The translations under genes were made by a program, and so were the position numbers. Of a stretch of DNA of 64,000 nt, positions 22,810-34,100 are shown in pieces. How positions within the stretch are numbered: the first letter of the stretch is position 1; every line of letters starts with the position of its first letter. The notes beneath the pieces are model-generated. The model was given only the letters and a program-made list of their open reading frames with translations. It did not search any database and was not told the origin of the DNA. Origin of the DNA: Tanytarsus gracilentus (taxonomy: Eukaryota; Arthropoda; Insecta; Diptera; Chironomidae); NCBI GenBank assembly GCA_038502055.1, contig JAXRKN010000045.1:22501-86500 (forward strand), written 5' to 3'.

Positions 22810-24484
22810 TTACAATTCAGTATGACGATTAATTTTAGAATGAGATTTTTCAATTGGAAATCCAAAAAATTGCGAAGGAAATCCTCGAGAATCCCGTTCT
22901 CTCTTTACAAACGCCGAGAATGATGACACACAATTGCCGATGAAATAATTTGATCTGCCCAATATGGCCAAATCGACATGAGGATTGTTTTCCGGTAGCC
23001 GGTAGGCTTGAACCTTCATTCTTCTCAACTGCTCATTGAGATACTCGATTAGGTGATTGTTATCGGACGCGACAAAAACTGATTTAATCTCGTTGTTTTT
23101 TTGAGATTCTTTAACACGCTTAATGACTCTCTTTATTTTTCTTAAAACAACCTCTCGAGTTGACATGCATATTTCCATGGTAAGTGCTCCTCTTTCGTTA
23201 TTATATCCCAAGCATTGGGCTGATGCAAAGAGATTTTTAACATCTTTAATGTGGTCACATGCTCGAACCCAATCAATTCCATTTCTCAAATGAATTCCAA
23301 TAAAAGCTCCCTTAGGCAGGATTCTTTTAATAAATTCATTTGCCCTCTTATCTATCGAGTCACTCCACTTGAGATACTTTTGAAGATACGCATTTTCAGC
23401 TTGAAAGAGTTTTCATTTATCAGCATATGTGATATTTTGTCCATTTATTCCTAATTATTCTAATTATTCTAATTATTCTAATTATTCTAATTATTCCTAA
23501 TTATTCCTAATTATTTCTAATTATTCCTAATTATTTTTTTAATTTTTTTTGATAATTAGATAATTAGGATAATTAGGAATAATTAGGATAATTAGTTGAT
23601 GTTGTCGCGCAGCGACAACCCTTTTCCTAATTATCTAATTATGCTAATTATTCTAATTATCAAAAAAATTAAGAAAATTAAGAAAATTTAAAAATTAAGA
23701 AAATAATTAGGAATAATTAGAATAATTAGGAATAATTAGCATAATTAGGAATAATTAGAATAATTAGGAATAATTAGGAATAAATGGACAAACATTGTAC
23801 GGGAAAGCTAGCTGGTGCTCCTGTAAACGCCAAAACGGGCCACTTTTTAGGATTATACTTTTCATTCCAAAGCACATCCATGCCTCGATGAATGACGTCA
23901 TAGCTTAAAGATGTGCCGAAGAATTCCGATGCAACAAAATCAACTTTAAATGTGTCCCAGAACGAAAAAAATGGATTCCCTTCTTTCGCATTGCAACTTC
24001 CGCTGGATGTTCCGTCCAACTTTGTCCTTTCAGAGTAACAAAACGAGATTCTCTTTGGCTCTGGCCAAATATCATCAGCCAAGTATTTCATGAAATTTTC
24101 CATCGTGATCACTTTCGAGTACTTTGCAAGCTCTTCCACTTTAAAATAATCATCAAAGGGGATTTGAATTGATTTTGTCTCTCCCTTTCGATATTCAACC
24201 CAAGGTGGCAATATGAGCGTGCGATTCAGTGCATGAGCAAAGGACAATGATCCCAAAAAGTGATCTGCTTGGTTACCGAAACCTTGAATATATTAATTTG
24301 GTTGTTATTGATTTGTTTTATTAAATTGGCGACAATTTATAAAATCTAAGTACTTACGTCCCATACAAGGACAATAAACAACATATCCCTGCGCATCTAC
24401 ATCAAAATTGTTATATCCTAATGTTAATTTAATTACAAAAAATATTTTAATTAACAAAACCAACAAAATTCCATCACTTTTCAT
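22810..24484 (-). CDS. O-fut1: GDP-fucose protein O-fucosyltransferase 1
   Basis: This ER-lumenal enzyme (POFUT1) transfers fucose from GDP-fucose to Ser/Thr of EGF repeats, including those of Notch. Exons 24358-24484, 23794-24282 and 22810-23399 join to 401 residues, like the Drosophila protein. A hydrophobic signal sequence (about residues 5-25) precedes the GYVVYCPCMGRFGNQADHFL block. Further family blocks are LNRTLILPPWVEY, FPV, KWSD, GIHLRNGIDW and GNCVSSFSAFVKRERD. The C-terminus HTEL resembles a KDEL-type retrieval signal. The second intron (23400-23793) is a palindromic repeat element. Splicing it out gives FPVQSENAYLQKYLKWSD, collinear with the human enzyme without gap, so the gene is intact rather than broken. 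Acceptors of both introns are CAAG. It is divergent from Rad51. Confidence 0.95.
23400..23793 (-). mobile_element. Palindromic MITE forming an O-fut1 intron (introner-like)
   Basis: The entire 394-nt intron is repeat. On the minus strand it opens GTTTGTCCATTTATTCC, runs through AATTAGG/CCTAATT arms around the hairpin TTGTCGC-GCA-GCGACAA (23602-23618), reaches the second terminus at 23437-23444, and ends in a 37-nt tail, ...GAAAACTCTTTCAAG. That tail recurs in the copy at 21660, so both splice sites lie in repeat-shared sequence. The coding frame is exactly restored when it is removed. Confidence 0.88.
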
Positions 24485-24649
24485 TTCTTTGAATAAATTG
24501 TAAATTGTTGTTTACACTTTGGAAAATAATATTTTTAACGGACAAGAAATTTTTTAAATTAAAAGTGTTCTCTCGAATTGAACTCACAAAATTTTTAAAT
24601 TTTTCTCGAATCCGCGCAAATCATTCATAAGAATTAAAAATAATTAAAA
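24485..24649. promoter_or_regulatory. Compact divergent promoter region, O-fut1 / Rad51
   Basis: Only 165 bp separate the start codons of O-fut1 (minus) and Rad51 (plus), so the two promoters must overlap or share elements here or within the leaders. The stretch is AT-rich with no evident TATA or initiator that I can assign. Confidence 0.5.
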
Positions 24650-25813
24650 ATGACGACAACAACTGCCGCAAGCACTTCTCGTGATGTTGCAAACACAGCA
24701 GCTAACGATACTCTTGACCAGGAAGCTTGTCCTTTCAAGCCAATCTCAAAATTGGAGGTAAATTTCATAGAATTATTTTTGTCATTGTCGAATTGAATTT
24801 CATAATTAAAATTTCGGCAGGGATTAAATGGGATTCAAGCGGGTGACATCAAAAAGTTGATGGAGGCTGGCTATCATACAGTCGAGTCAGTGGCTTATGC
24901 TTTGAAAAAAAATTTGGCTGCCATTAAAAATATTTCAGATATAAAAGCTGAAAAATTACTTTCTGAAGCACAGAAGTATGTTGACATGGGCTTCAAGACT
25001 GCTTCAATGGTCGCACAAGCTCGCGCGGACTTACTCTACATCACAACTGGATCTCGCGAATTGGACAAATTGCTTGGTGGAGGACTCGAGACGGGTTCAG
25101 TCACTGAATTTATTGGGGAATTTCGTTCGGGAAAGACACAAATCGCACATACTCTCGCCGTTACTTGTCAATTGCCTATTAGCCAAGGAGGAGCTGAAGG
25201 AAAATGCTTGTATATCGACACCGAAGGAACTTTCCGTCCAGAACGTTTATCGGCCATTGCAGAACGGTTTAAAATGGATCCAGCTGGTGTTCTTGATAAT
25301 GTTGCCGTCGCTCGTGCTCACAACACTGATCATCAAATGCAACTTCTCATTGATGCAAGTGCAATCATGTCTGAAAACCGCTTCTCATTGCTCATCGTTG
25401 ACTCTGCCACTCACTTGTACCGCACGGACTTTACTGGCCGTGGAGAACTCGCCAATCGTCAAGTTCATCTCGCTAAATTCCTTCGTCATCTTCTCCGTAT
25501 GGCCGATGAATATGGGGTTGCTGTATTGATCACTAATCAGGTACATGAAACAACTTTATTTAAAATTGTTAATTATAATTTATGTATTCAACAGGTTGTA
25601 GCAAATGTTGAGGGTGGTGCAGCATTATATCAGTCAGAGGCAAAGAAACCGATTGGAGGCAATATTATCGCTCATGCATCAACTACTCGTTTATTCTTGC
25701 GTAAGGGTCGTGGAGAGAGTCGTGTCTGCAAGGTCTATGATTCCCCATGTCTTCCCGAATCGGAAGCAATGTTTGCAATTAAGGCTGATGGGATTAATGA
25801 CGCAGAGGAATAA
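24650..25813 (+). CDS. Rad51: DNA recombinase Rad51
   Basis: Rad51 (spn-A in Drosophila) forms nucleoprotein filaments for homologous recombination in the nucleus. Exons 24650-24757, 24821-25540 and 25595-25813 give 348 residues. The N-terminal helix-hairpin-helix domain (GLNGIQAGDIKKLMEAGYHT, about 37-56) leads to the ATPase core. Visible there are Walker A GEFRSGKT (about 136), the Walker B region LLIVDSA (about 227), ITNQVVANV at the second junction, and KPIGGNIIAHASTTRLFLRK followed by GRGESR. The second intron is only 54 nt, a multiple of three without a stop, so reading through it would insert 18 residues into the L2 region; homology shows it is an intron. The Walker A position after R is Ser instead of the more common Thr, a mild change. 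Confidence 0.97.
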
Positions 25814-26162
25814 TCTCATATAATTTAGTTTAAATACATTTTTATATCATCACGCATTGAAAACATTTAATCGATTCATGCTGTAAATATATACTGAAAT
25901 AAATCAATGCCTTAAATTATACAATGTTAAATAATAAATTAAATGGAATAATTTCTCCACATGATGAAAATAATTTTTTTGCTCAATCGACTTATCGAAC
26001 AAAATTTTGAGCAATCGCCCACTGTGCATCCCTTGGTACATATGAATAATTTTCTAACGTTCTTTTATTTTTTAAATTTAATTAATTTTTTTTTCAAAAC
26101 AAACTCACGTGTTGACATTAAAATTTGATATTTTTCTAGCTATTCTACGCTATTTAATTAAA
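25814..26162. other. Intergenic region Rad51 to UTP14
   Basis: This AT-rich spacer contains possible polyadenylation signals for Rad51 (AATAAA near 25899) and, toward the end, the presumed UTP14 promoter and leader. No gene or repeat is visible. Confidence 0.5.
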
Positions 26163-28368
26163 ATGTCATCGGACGAGGAGGAAGTTAACGCAGTTTCGCA
26201 TAAGAATCTTCTATCGGAAATCAACGATATTGTCAAATTTCAGCATGTTAAGAAGCCGAAAAGATCAGAGCCATCAGTTAAGATTAGTGAATTTCATCTC
26301 GTAAAATCTAAGGCTGACAACGATAGTGAGGAGGTGAAATATGATAAAAAGACTGTCTTCGTCAAGTCAGTAGCCAGTATTGTGCGTAAAAATGAAAATC
26401 AGAAGAAAATTGGTAATCAACTTCAGGCGACTTTTAAGGAAGATAAAGTTTTAAAGAGACCATTGGAAAAAGTCCATTCTGATCGTATCCAAAGAACTGT
26501 CGCTTATGATAATACGAGAAACAAGTTATCACGAAGATGGGATGCCATTGTCACGAAGAATAAAAATGCAGAGCAACTACATTTTCCTCTTACGAACGAG
26601 CGCGTCCGATTTACAATCGATAAGGAGGAACCGGCTTTCTCTCAATTCCGCTACAAAACACAAATGATGAAGGACATTGAAGAGATCAATAATGAGTGCT
26701 TCCCTAAGGCTCAAAATGAGGAAAGAGACGAAATTTCAAATGAAATTTTGACACTCGAGGAGATTAAGGAGAGACGTCGTGAAATAGCCAGACTTAAGCT
26801 CAAAGAGTCCCAGAAAATTGCCAAGAAGCGATTGCAGGGAAAGATCAAGAGTAAAAAGTACCATCGACTAAGGAAACGCGATGAGCTTGAACGGAAATTG
26901 AAGGATTTTGAGGAACTTAAAATTTCCAATCCAGAAGCGGCACTAAAAGAACTTGAAAAAATCGAAAAGTATCGAATTCAGGAACGTGCAAATTTGAGAC
27001 ATAAAAACACTGGAACCTGGGCTAAAAATATGAAGGTAAAATTAATTTCTTTTTATTCATATTAGATGCTAATTTATTAAATTGTAGGTTCGAGCCCAAT
27101 ATGATGATACGGCGAAGCAGGAACTTGAAGCTCAGCTCGCATTGGGTCGTGAATTGACGCAGAAAAACCAAAATAACGACTCAAGTGGTGACTCTGAAGA
27201 TGAAGAAATGGTAACGACCGGAACTCTTGCCGACAATCCATGGCTAGAAAGTGTCAGTAAAGGCAACGATCTAGATGAGATTTTCAGTGGCTATAGAAAG
27301 TTTTGGGAGGAGAAAAATAAAGTTGAAAAGAAAAAGAAGAAATTAGTAAAGATGCCAGAGCCTGTCGAAGAAGTAATTAATGAAAGCTCATCTGATGACC
27401 CGGAAAATATTTCAGAAAAAGATAATAGTGCATGGGTTGAGGAAGATTTATCGGGCAACGATGACTCAAATTACATTGAAAATCTCTTTGATAAGGCCGA
27501 AGAGGAAGCAATAAGTAATTTTGATTCAAAATTAATGAACCTAAAGCCTAAGCTACTCGATATTTTCGAGAAAAAAAACACTAATAAAAAGAAGAAAAAT
27601 GGAAAAAATCTCCATGATCCAAAATATTTGGAGTTTGTAAAGGAAGCGAAACTTGCTGATGTCGATGTGGCCTTAAATGAGGGAAGTGACCCGGAGGTTG
27701 AAGAAAAAATGCGTCCATCAAAAAGACTCCTGAAAGAGATTAATGAAATTAAGGAAGAAAGGAAAGCTTTCATGAGAGGCACCGTCGGTGGTGAAATTGA
27801 TCCGCATTCATTTTTAAATGTCAAGTCAAAGCATCTCTTAACAGCAATCCCTAAATCTCAAGAATTCGATGACTTTGACGAGGATGAAATGGAAGATTTG
27901 TCAAAATCCAATAAATTGAGCTTAGCCGAAGCATTTGAGAACGACGACATTATAAATGATTTCATTGAGGAGACTGAAGTAACGTCCAAGAACGAGGATG
28001 TCAATCAATGTCTTCCCGGCTGGGGTTCATGGGGTGGTCACAATGTCAAAAAAAATAGACAAAAGGTTGAAAAACCCTTAGCCCTTAAGCGTAAAGATCG
28101 AATCATCATCAATAATGCGCCAAATGAAAAACTCCGGAAGCACTTAATATCTTCAGTTCCATTTCCATTTACAACTGTCAAGGACTTTGAAGCTTCTATG
28201 CGACTTCCAGTTGGCAAAGATTTTGTTCCCGAGTCAGCTTTCCGCAAGCTTACGGCTCCAAGTGTAGTCACTAAATCAGGAACAATCATTGAGCCAATGA
28301 CGGAAGATGTACTCGTGCAGAATAACCGAAAAACTAATAGAAATGGAAATATTTTAAAGAAATTGTAA
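26163..28368 (+). CDS. U3 snoRNP component UTP14
   Basis: UTP14 is a small-subunit processome protein that activates the Dhr1 helicase during nucleolar 18S maturation. Exons 26163-27035 and 27088-28368 give 717 residues. The protein is highly charged with long coiled-coil-like Lys/Glu stretches. Family signatures are HKNLLSEINDIV near the N-terminus, SRRWDAIV (about 120), the RKFWEEK region, the acidic stretch, and the diagnostic LPGWGSWGG (about residue 600). The C-terminal block is VPFPFTTVKDFEASMRLPVG. I chose the ATG at 26163 because the open frame upstream has no ATG and MSSDEEE is a typical start. It is convergent with Not10, 58 bp apart. Confidence 0.95.
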
Positions 28369-28426
28369 AGCTTAAATTTTGAAAAACTTTATACATTTAT
28401 TTCAAATAAATTGAAGTTAAAAATAA

Positions 28427-30877
28427 TTAGGTAAATGGACCGTGTGCAATCAATTTTTTGCAGTTATCAATATTTCCAGTCTGCAGTTCGAGATATAATT
28501 CCAACATTTTAACATGATAAGCTACCACTGGATGTCTGCACATGACAATCCTTGTTTTTGCGAGCTCATAATCACCATAAATCGCGAGGGATACGGATAG
28601 ATTGTAAGTAAAAACTGCATTGGCTGCTTCCAAGCTGAAAAAATAAAAGTAGTTAAAACCCACACGTGGGTGTTGCCGTGTAACCCACTTGTAACAGATC
28701 AGTATCCTGGCTTCCCCTTGACTATCAATGCCAATCAATTCCTGGTACAATTACGAGTTCAACGATACCCATGAAGCCATATAAGAGAAAAATTGTATGA
28801 AAAATGGACATTTATAATTATTCCTAATTATGATAATTATAAAAATTAGAATAATCAACTGATAAAATGGACATTTTGGCTGTCCGTGGCGCGACTGGCT
28901 GTCAAAACCCAAAAAATTCCTAAAATGGGCTAATAAAGACCCTAAGAGCTACCATTTGGCGAAAACCCGAAATCTCTAGCTGGTACGATACAGACAGACG
29001 GAAATCAGGGCATATAAGTGTTACCACACCTTTGGTGGATTACACTAAAAAGTGGTTAAAATTAATTTATTACTTATTAATTGACCACTCGGGCGACGAT
29101 CGTGTCTCAAAATCTGTACTCTTTAAATCAACCATTAGTTTAGGATCGAGAAAAGCGATTGCATCGGGAATTCTGTCTAGCATAATGCAGCTTTCTGCCG
29201 CGTACAGATATGCTAGGAGTTTATGAGTATCCGCTATGTTTTCAAGCTTCAGCATCTCTTTTGCATAATGAAGTGACATTGTGTAATCGCCCAAGCAAAT
29301 TGAGACATAACTCGAAGCGGTGAGGATGTGAAGAAGTAATTTTTCAATTGCCAACTTTGTGAGTGGTTTTGAAGGGTTGCAAAGAATTCCATCGTCGTAT
29401 ATTTTATTCCAATTATTGCCAAATATTCCAAATGTTTCACTCTTATTCGCTCTCATGTCAATTCCATGTGCTAACTGCATGTAGTGAGTGGCCAATGTTA
29501 ATGCATTTCTTAAGCAGAGCGACGCAAACTCAAGATTAGCTGAAGGAATTGCGGAAGATCCTGACTCGTCGGGTGAGTATTTTGGCTGCGATGGAGTAAT
29601 GACAAATTTCCTATGGACACCACTGCCAATAAACGCACTGTAATTATTTAAATTATTTCTAATTATCCTAATTATTTCGTATTATCCTAATTATTTCTAA
29701 CTATCCTAATTATTTATAATTATTTTAATTATTTTTGATAATTAGGATAGTTAGAAATATTAGAAATCTCTAAGGGGCCCATTTACTGACGAAACAATAT
29801 GCTTATTTTCTTGCTCTTTCAAGTGCTGTTTGTGGACCATTATACAAGCCTCAGCTAATCTCAACCATAATCGTGGATTCTTGTGATAAACATTTAATGG
29901 AACGAGCAGACAGTCAAAAGCATCCTTCGGACGCTGAAGATAGAGCAGAGCGATGCCAAGATTATATAGAATTTCAGCTCTCTTTGTTGCGCCTAGACAA
30001 TGCAAGGGAAGTTGATTAGTGTGCTCTTTTCTAACACCATCAAACGACTTTTGATCGAATATGAGGGCTTGTTGAAAGAATCGGACAGCTATCGAATAGT
30101 GTTTGACACTAAAATGAATCAATCCCATATTATTGGCGATGCACATATTTTGATCCTCGCCATACTTCTTCACCGAAATCACCTCATTTTTAAATGGTCT
30201 CGAGAGTTCTTTTGCTGCCATTTGAAAGTCATTCATGAGAAAGAATTGATGTGCTTTAAGGATACAAAAATTAGATGAATCCTCCAGAGGAATGGTCACA
30301 GACTTTCCATTGAGCAATCTGGATCTGATCAATGCCAATCTAAAGAGATTTCGATAAATTTCCTGAACTTCATCTAAATCTTCATGCTTTTTACTTTGTT
30401 CAGGTTCGAGTGTGTCATCGTCGGCCATGAGAATATCATCATTATTAATATTGAGCCTATTCTGAAGCATTTCTAAAAGCAAGTCAGCCTTTTTCGTTTG
30501 ATTTGTGTCTAGTAAAAGACATACTGTGAGTAGTCCCACTTTTTCGAGAAAATTGTTATTGAGATGATCAACGTGCTGTAAGATCCCAGTCATGATTTTA
30601 AGAGCTGAATAGAGATGCCTTTGATGAAACAAAATAACCGCATAATTGTAGTAGAGCGGACATAGGTTGACAGATGAAATTTCCACAATAGGAAACGTTT
30701 GGATCTCATTTTGATTTGTTAACGATATGAGAGACTTCTTGAATTGATCGCATTTTTTTAAATCACTTTTGAAAAACTCCCCAACTGCCCTATTGTGGGC
30801 TGATTTTAATTCTTCAATGTCCTCCTAAAATTTAATTTTCAATTTTAAGTGAAATACAAAAATACTCAACTTACCAT
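28427..30877 (-). CDS. Not10: CCR4-NOT complex subunit 10 (TPR protein)
   Basis: CNOT10 is a TPR-repeat subunit that, with CNOT11, forms a module on the CCR4-NOT deadenylase scaffold in the cytoplasm. Minus-strand exons: 30875-30877 (ATG only), 29787-30824, 29074-29637 and 28427-28634, about 603 residues. Matching blocks are YYNYAVILFHQRHLYSALKI, LWLRLAEACI, IGSGVHRKFVI, LEFASLCLRNALTLA and DRIPDAIAFL. The last intron contains a composite repeat but splices cleanly in phase 2. The intron 29638-29786 does not: the only good donor (TCA followed by GTAAAT) is phase 0 while the downstream exon needs phase 2. One base is therefore out of register, from an assembly error, an unusual splice or a real frameshift. 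That intron is filled with TAATTATCC repeats. The gene is divergent from Cap-D2. Confidence 0.87.
28655..29058. mobile_element. Composite repeat element in a Not10 intron
   Basis: It starts AAAACCCACACGTGGGTGTT, then GTGTAACCCACTTGTAACAG, and ends GTGGATTACACTAAAAA. The two ends share an inverted GTGTAACCCAC-type terminus. Inside are a single 120-bp-family unit (CGAGTTCAACGATACCCATG), a short CCTAATTATG stretch near 28825, and the TTGGCGAAAACCCGAAATC block. The same ends bound the longer element at 55513-56738. Confidence 0.8.
29638..29775. repeat. AT-rich CTAATTATCC repeat filling a Not10 intron
   Basis: A palindrome-like run of TAATTATCCTAATTATTTC units with the opposite arm GATAATTAGGATAGTTAG resembles the core of the palindromic MITEs at 14158 and 23400. 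It lacks the TTGTCCAT termini and the central hairpin. It lies between two coding exons of Not10. Confidence 0.65.
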
Positions 30878-31179
30878 CACTGTGAAGGAATAACAATCTT
30901 GTGTGTTTTTAGAAATGATTAAACTTAATTAACCAAATATTTCCTTTAATTAAATTGAATAATTTTTTTGATTTGAAAACTTTCTTCGACTTTCTTTCTA
31001 TCTCACTCTCTCTCTCTCTCTCGCTCTCTCACTCTCACACGATTATCCGACCTTCAACTTTCACGTAACGTATTATTTTAATTTTTCATCTCGCTTAAAT
31101 TCCCCTAAATTTATAAAAAGACGTTAGCATCGAATAGAAAGCTTAATTATTGAAAATTAGCGTAAATAGTTAAGATTTA
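30878..31179. promoter_or_regulatory. Divergent promoter region Not10 / Cap-D2, with a CT repeat
   Basis: About 300 bp separate the two start codons. A CTCTCTCT microsatellite (about 31006-31038) lies in the middle. On the opposite strand this is a GAGA-type repeat, the class of sequence bound by GAGA factor in flies; a regulatory role is inference. Confidence 0.5.
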
Positions 31180-34100
31180 ATGGAGTTTGAGTTTATTATA
31201 CCGCAGAAGAACTCTGATCTGTTGGTTTCAGGCTCGGGAAATGCCTATTGCGTGAGCAAAGTGTACAATGAACGTGAATGCGTCGAAAAATTGCGGCGTT
31301 AGTATTTAAAAACTAAACATTTTAAAATGCTCTTACTAATCTATTCATATTCCTTGCAGTTGCACGAATTGCATTTACAGAACATGGCTGTCCATTTATT
31401 TTTGATAGTTTTGAGATGTTTTTCTCGATAATTGAAAATGTACGAGACTTACAGAAACAAACCGTCTTTCGCGCTATCGATTTACTATTCAAAGCAATAG
31501 ATCAGCTTGGTCAGGAACTTGCGGTTTTTCTTCAAAACACAAATGTTAGCCCGGAAGAGCGAAGCGTGAAGCTTAATTCCCTTAAAATGTTTATCTTTGC
31601 ACAAGTGACACTCATTAAGAAGATAGACAAAGAACTTTTTCCAGCTGCCGAGGGAAAAGCAGCTAGGTTAAAGAAGCATTCGCCAGAAGATCTTGAAAAT
31701 GGACAGTGGGAAGAGAGACGATATAAGGCACTCCTTCAACTCTTTAACATCACACAACTGCCCCTCAACAATCTCTGGCAACCACCTGTTGCCGAGGAGA
31801 ATTTCGTGAATCTCTGTGCTGATCTTGCCTATCGTACAATCGAACATCCCAGCATCAAGTCAAAGAATGTCGCCGACACATCTTTTCAAGTCCTTGGAAC
31901 TCTATTGAAAAAGTACAATCATTCACTTGTGTTTCCCGTTCGAATTTTTGGCATTCTCAAGGGCTGTGATATGGCAGTGCCGGCACTTGCGCAAGGAATG
32001 ATTATCCTTCATGAACAATATCAAATTCATACAATATTCAAGGTGATTATTGAGCAAATACTTGAAGGACTCGATGATTCTGCAGATACAGCGATCGTCC
32101 GCAACATTTCCAATTTCCTTACGGAACTTGGAAACATTGCACCGACACTCCTTATGCCTTACATTCGTGAAATTGCCAGTGATGTTTTGAGCTTGGAATC
32201 CTATCAGCTTCGTATCTGTATACTTCAACTTATGTCCGAAATCGTTCTCTCTGAATTGACGGGCGAAGAGTTGACACAAGAACAGCGTGAAATTCGCGAT
32301 GAATATCTGGAGCACATCTTTTGCCATATTCATGACGTTAATGCACACGTTCGATCAAAGGCACTCTTTTTATGGAATCACATGAAGAATGAAAATGGCG
32401 TACCGATCGTTTGGCTCTCACCCGTCATGAAAGTTACCGTTGCGAGACTAGAAGATAAATCCGCTCTCGTTCGTAAAAATGCAATACATCTCATCAAATC
32501 ATTCCTCGAACGCAATCCCTTTGCGGCCAAGCTCTCAATTGAAGAACTCGAAAAGCGCTACGAGGAAAAGAACAAAGAGTTGAGTGACTTTCGTGCAAAA
32601 ATCAATGAGGAAGCAAATAAGATGGATGAAGTGAATGTAAAATCTAATGAGATTCTGGCTGAAATGAAACCATACATCATTAAGTGCCTTCGTCAGGAGT
32701 CTATCGACGAGGAAGGCATTAGTGCGGAGGAATGTAACGAATTAATTAAAGAATTTGGTCAACTTGTTGAAGCTAAACGATATAAACGACTTTTACTGCT
32801 TATTCGAAAAGCAGAAGAACTCAATGGGAACTGGAAGACAATACAAACTTTTGAACCGGAAGCTGCTCAACTCTACATCGAGTCTTTAATCAAGTCGTAT
32901 TACTTGCTTCAAACTAACTGCAAGGATTTTGAAGAGGATTATAAAAAGACCGAGAATGCTGTTCGTTTCCTAGAAGATTCACTTGAATTCTCACGATTAG
33001 TTGTAAATGCAGTTCCAAAACTTCAAGAGCTGCTCATGTCAAAAACTGACTCGGACTCGATTGAGGCAATTAATTTCTTCACTGCGGCTTTTTTGTTTGG
33101 AATTAAAAATACAGAGAGTGGAATGCGTCAAATGTTGTATCTCGTTTGGTCAACCGCAAAAGATAAGCGAGAGCCAGTGCGTGAGGCATATCGTAATGTC
33201 TTACTTAAAACTGATCATGCTGGAAGGTAAAAAAAATCTTTAAAATCATAAATTTCCATAAATTCAAAAATTTTGTTAATTTTTTAGAGCTCATTCAGTA
33301 AAAGTCGTGTTTAATTTGCTGAAATTTGTCGAGGGATTAACCTATAGTCACTACATTGCCTTCGAGGAATTATTTCGTGAATATGTCCTCAACGATGATA
33401 TCGATAACAATATGATTCAAGTTATGTTTGAAGTCTACACGAAAAAACTCGAAAATGTCGACGATAATGAGGCACGTTTAGCCCTTCAACTTCTTATCAT
33501 TTCTTCTTCGTAAGTCAAATATTTACGAACACATTATATTAGCTTGATTTAAATTTCGTTTTTAGGGCAAAACCGTCAATTATTCGTGCCAATTCTGAGC
33601 TAATGGAAGAACTTGGCTTTGGTGTGCGTGGGCAAAAAGATCCTCGTGTATTTGTTCAGACACTCGAATTTCTCATGAACATTACTTGCGACAAGGAGGA
33701 TCAGATTTATCCGCGAATAGATATCGAGCATGAGCGTGTTAAAATAATTAGCGGTCTCTACAAGAAATTCTTTTTCGATCCCAAAGTCTCAAATTTCGAT
33801 GACATTTGCAGTCGATCTTTCCAATTTATCTACAAAATGTGCCATCAACCGAACATCATTTCGCAGCAAATTATCTGTGACTTTTGGGCTGAAGTGAAAA
33901 AGATATCCGAACAAATTGAAGCAAATCATGAGAGCGAAGAAGATGCTTCTGGCTCACAACAAGGTCATTCAGAAATTCCCTCTGTAAGACCAAGTCAAAG
34001 TGGTTCTATGTTGCACTTGCACAAGATACCAGTGGCAATTCCAGTTTTCCTTCTCTCTCGATTCATCTTCATGATTGGCCATGTTGCCATGAAGGAACTA

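Noticed and set aside
23774..23793. Apparent premature stop of O-fut1 after FPVQ
   Set aside because: The stop is inside the repeat element; splicing from GTTTGTCC to CAAG restores a full-length, gap-free enzyme.
25541..25594. Eighteen extra residues in Rad51 after ITNQ
   Set aside because: The stretch has GT and CAG ends and is absent from the family, so it is an intron that happens to be open.
26109..26162. N-terminal extension of UTP14
   Set aside because: The open frame upstream lacks an ATG; MSSDEEE at 26163 is the first and typical start.
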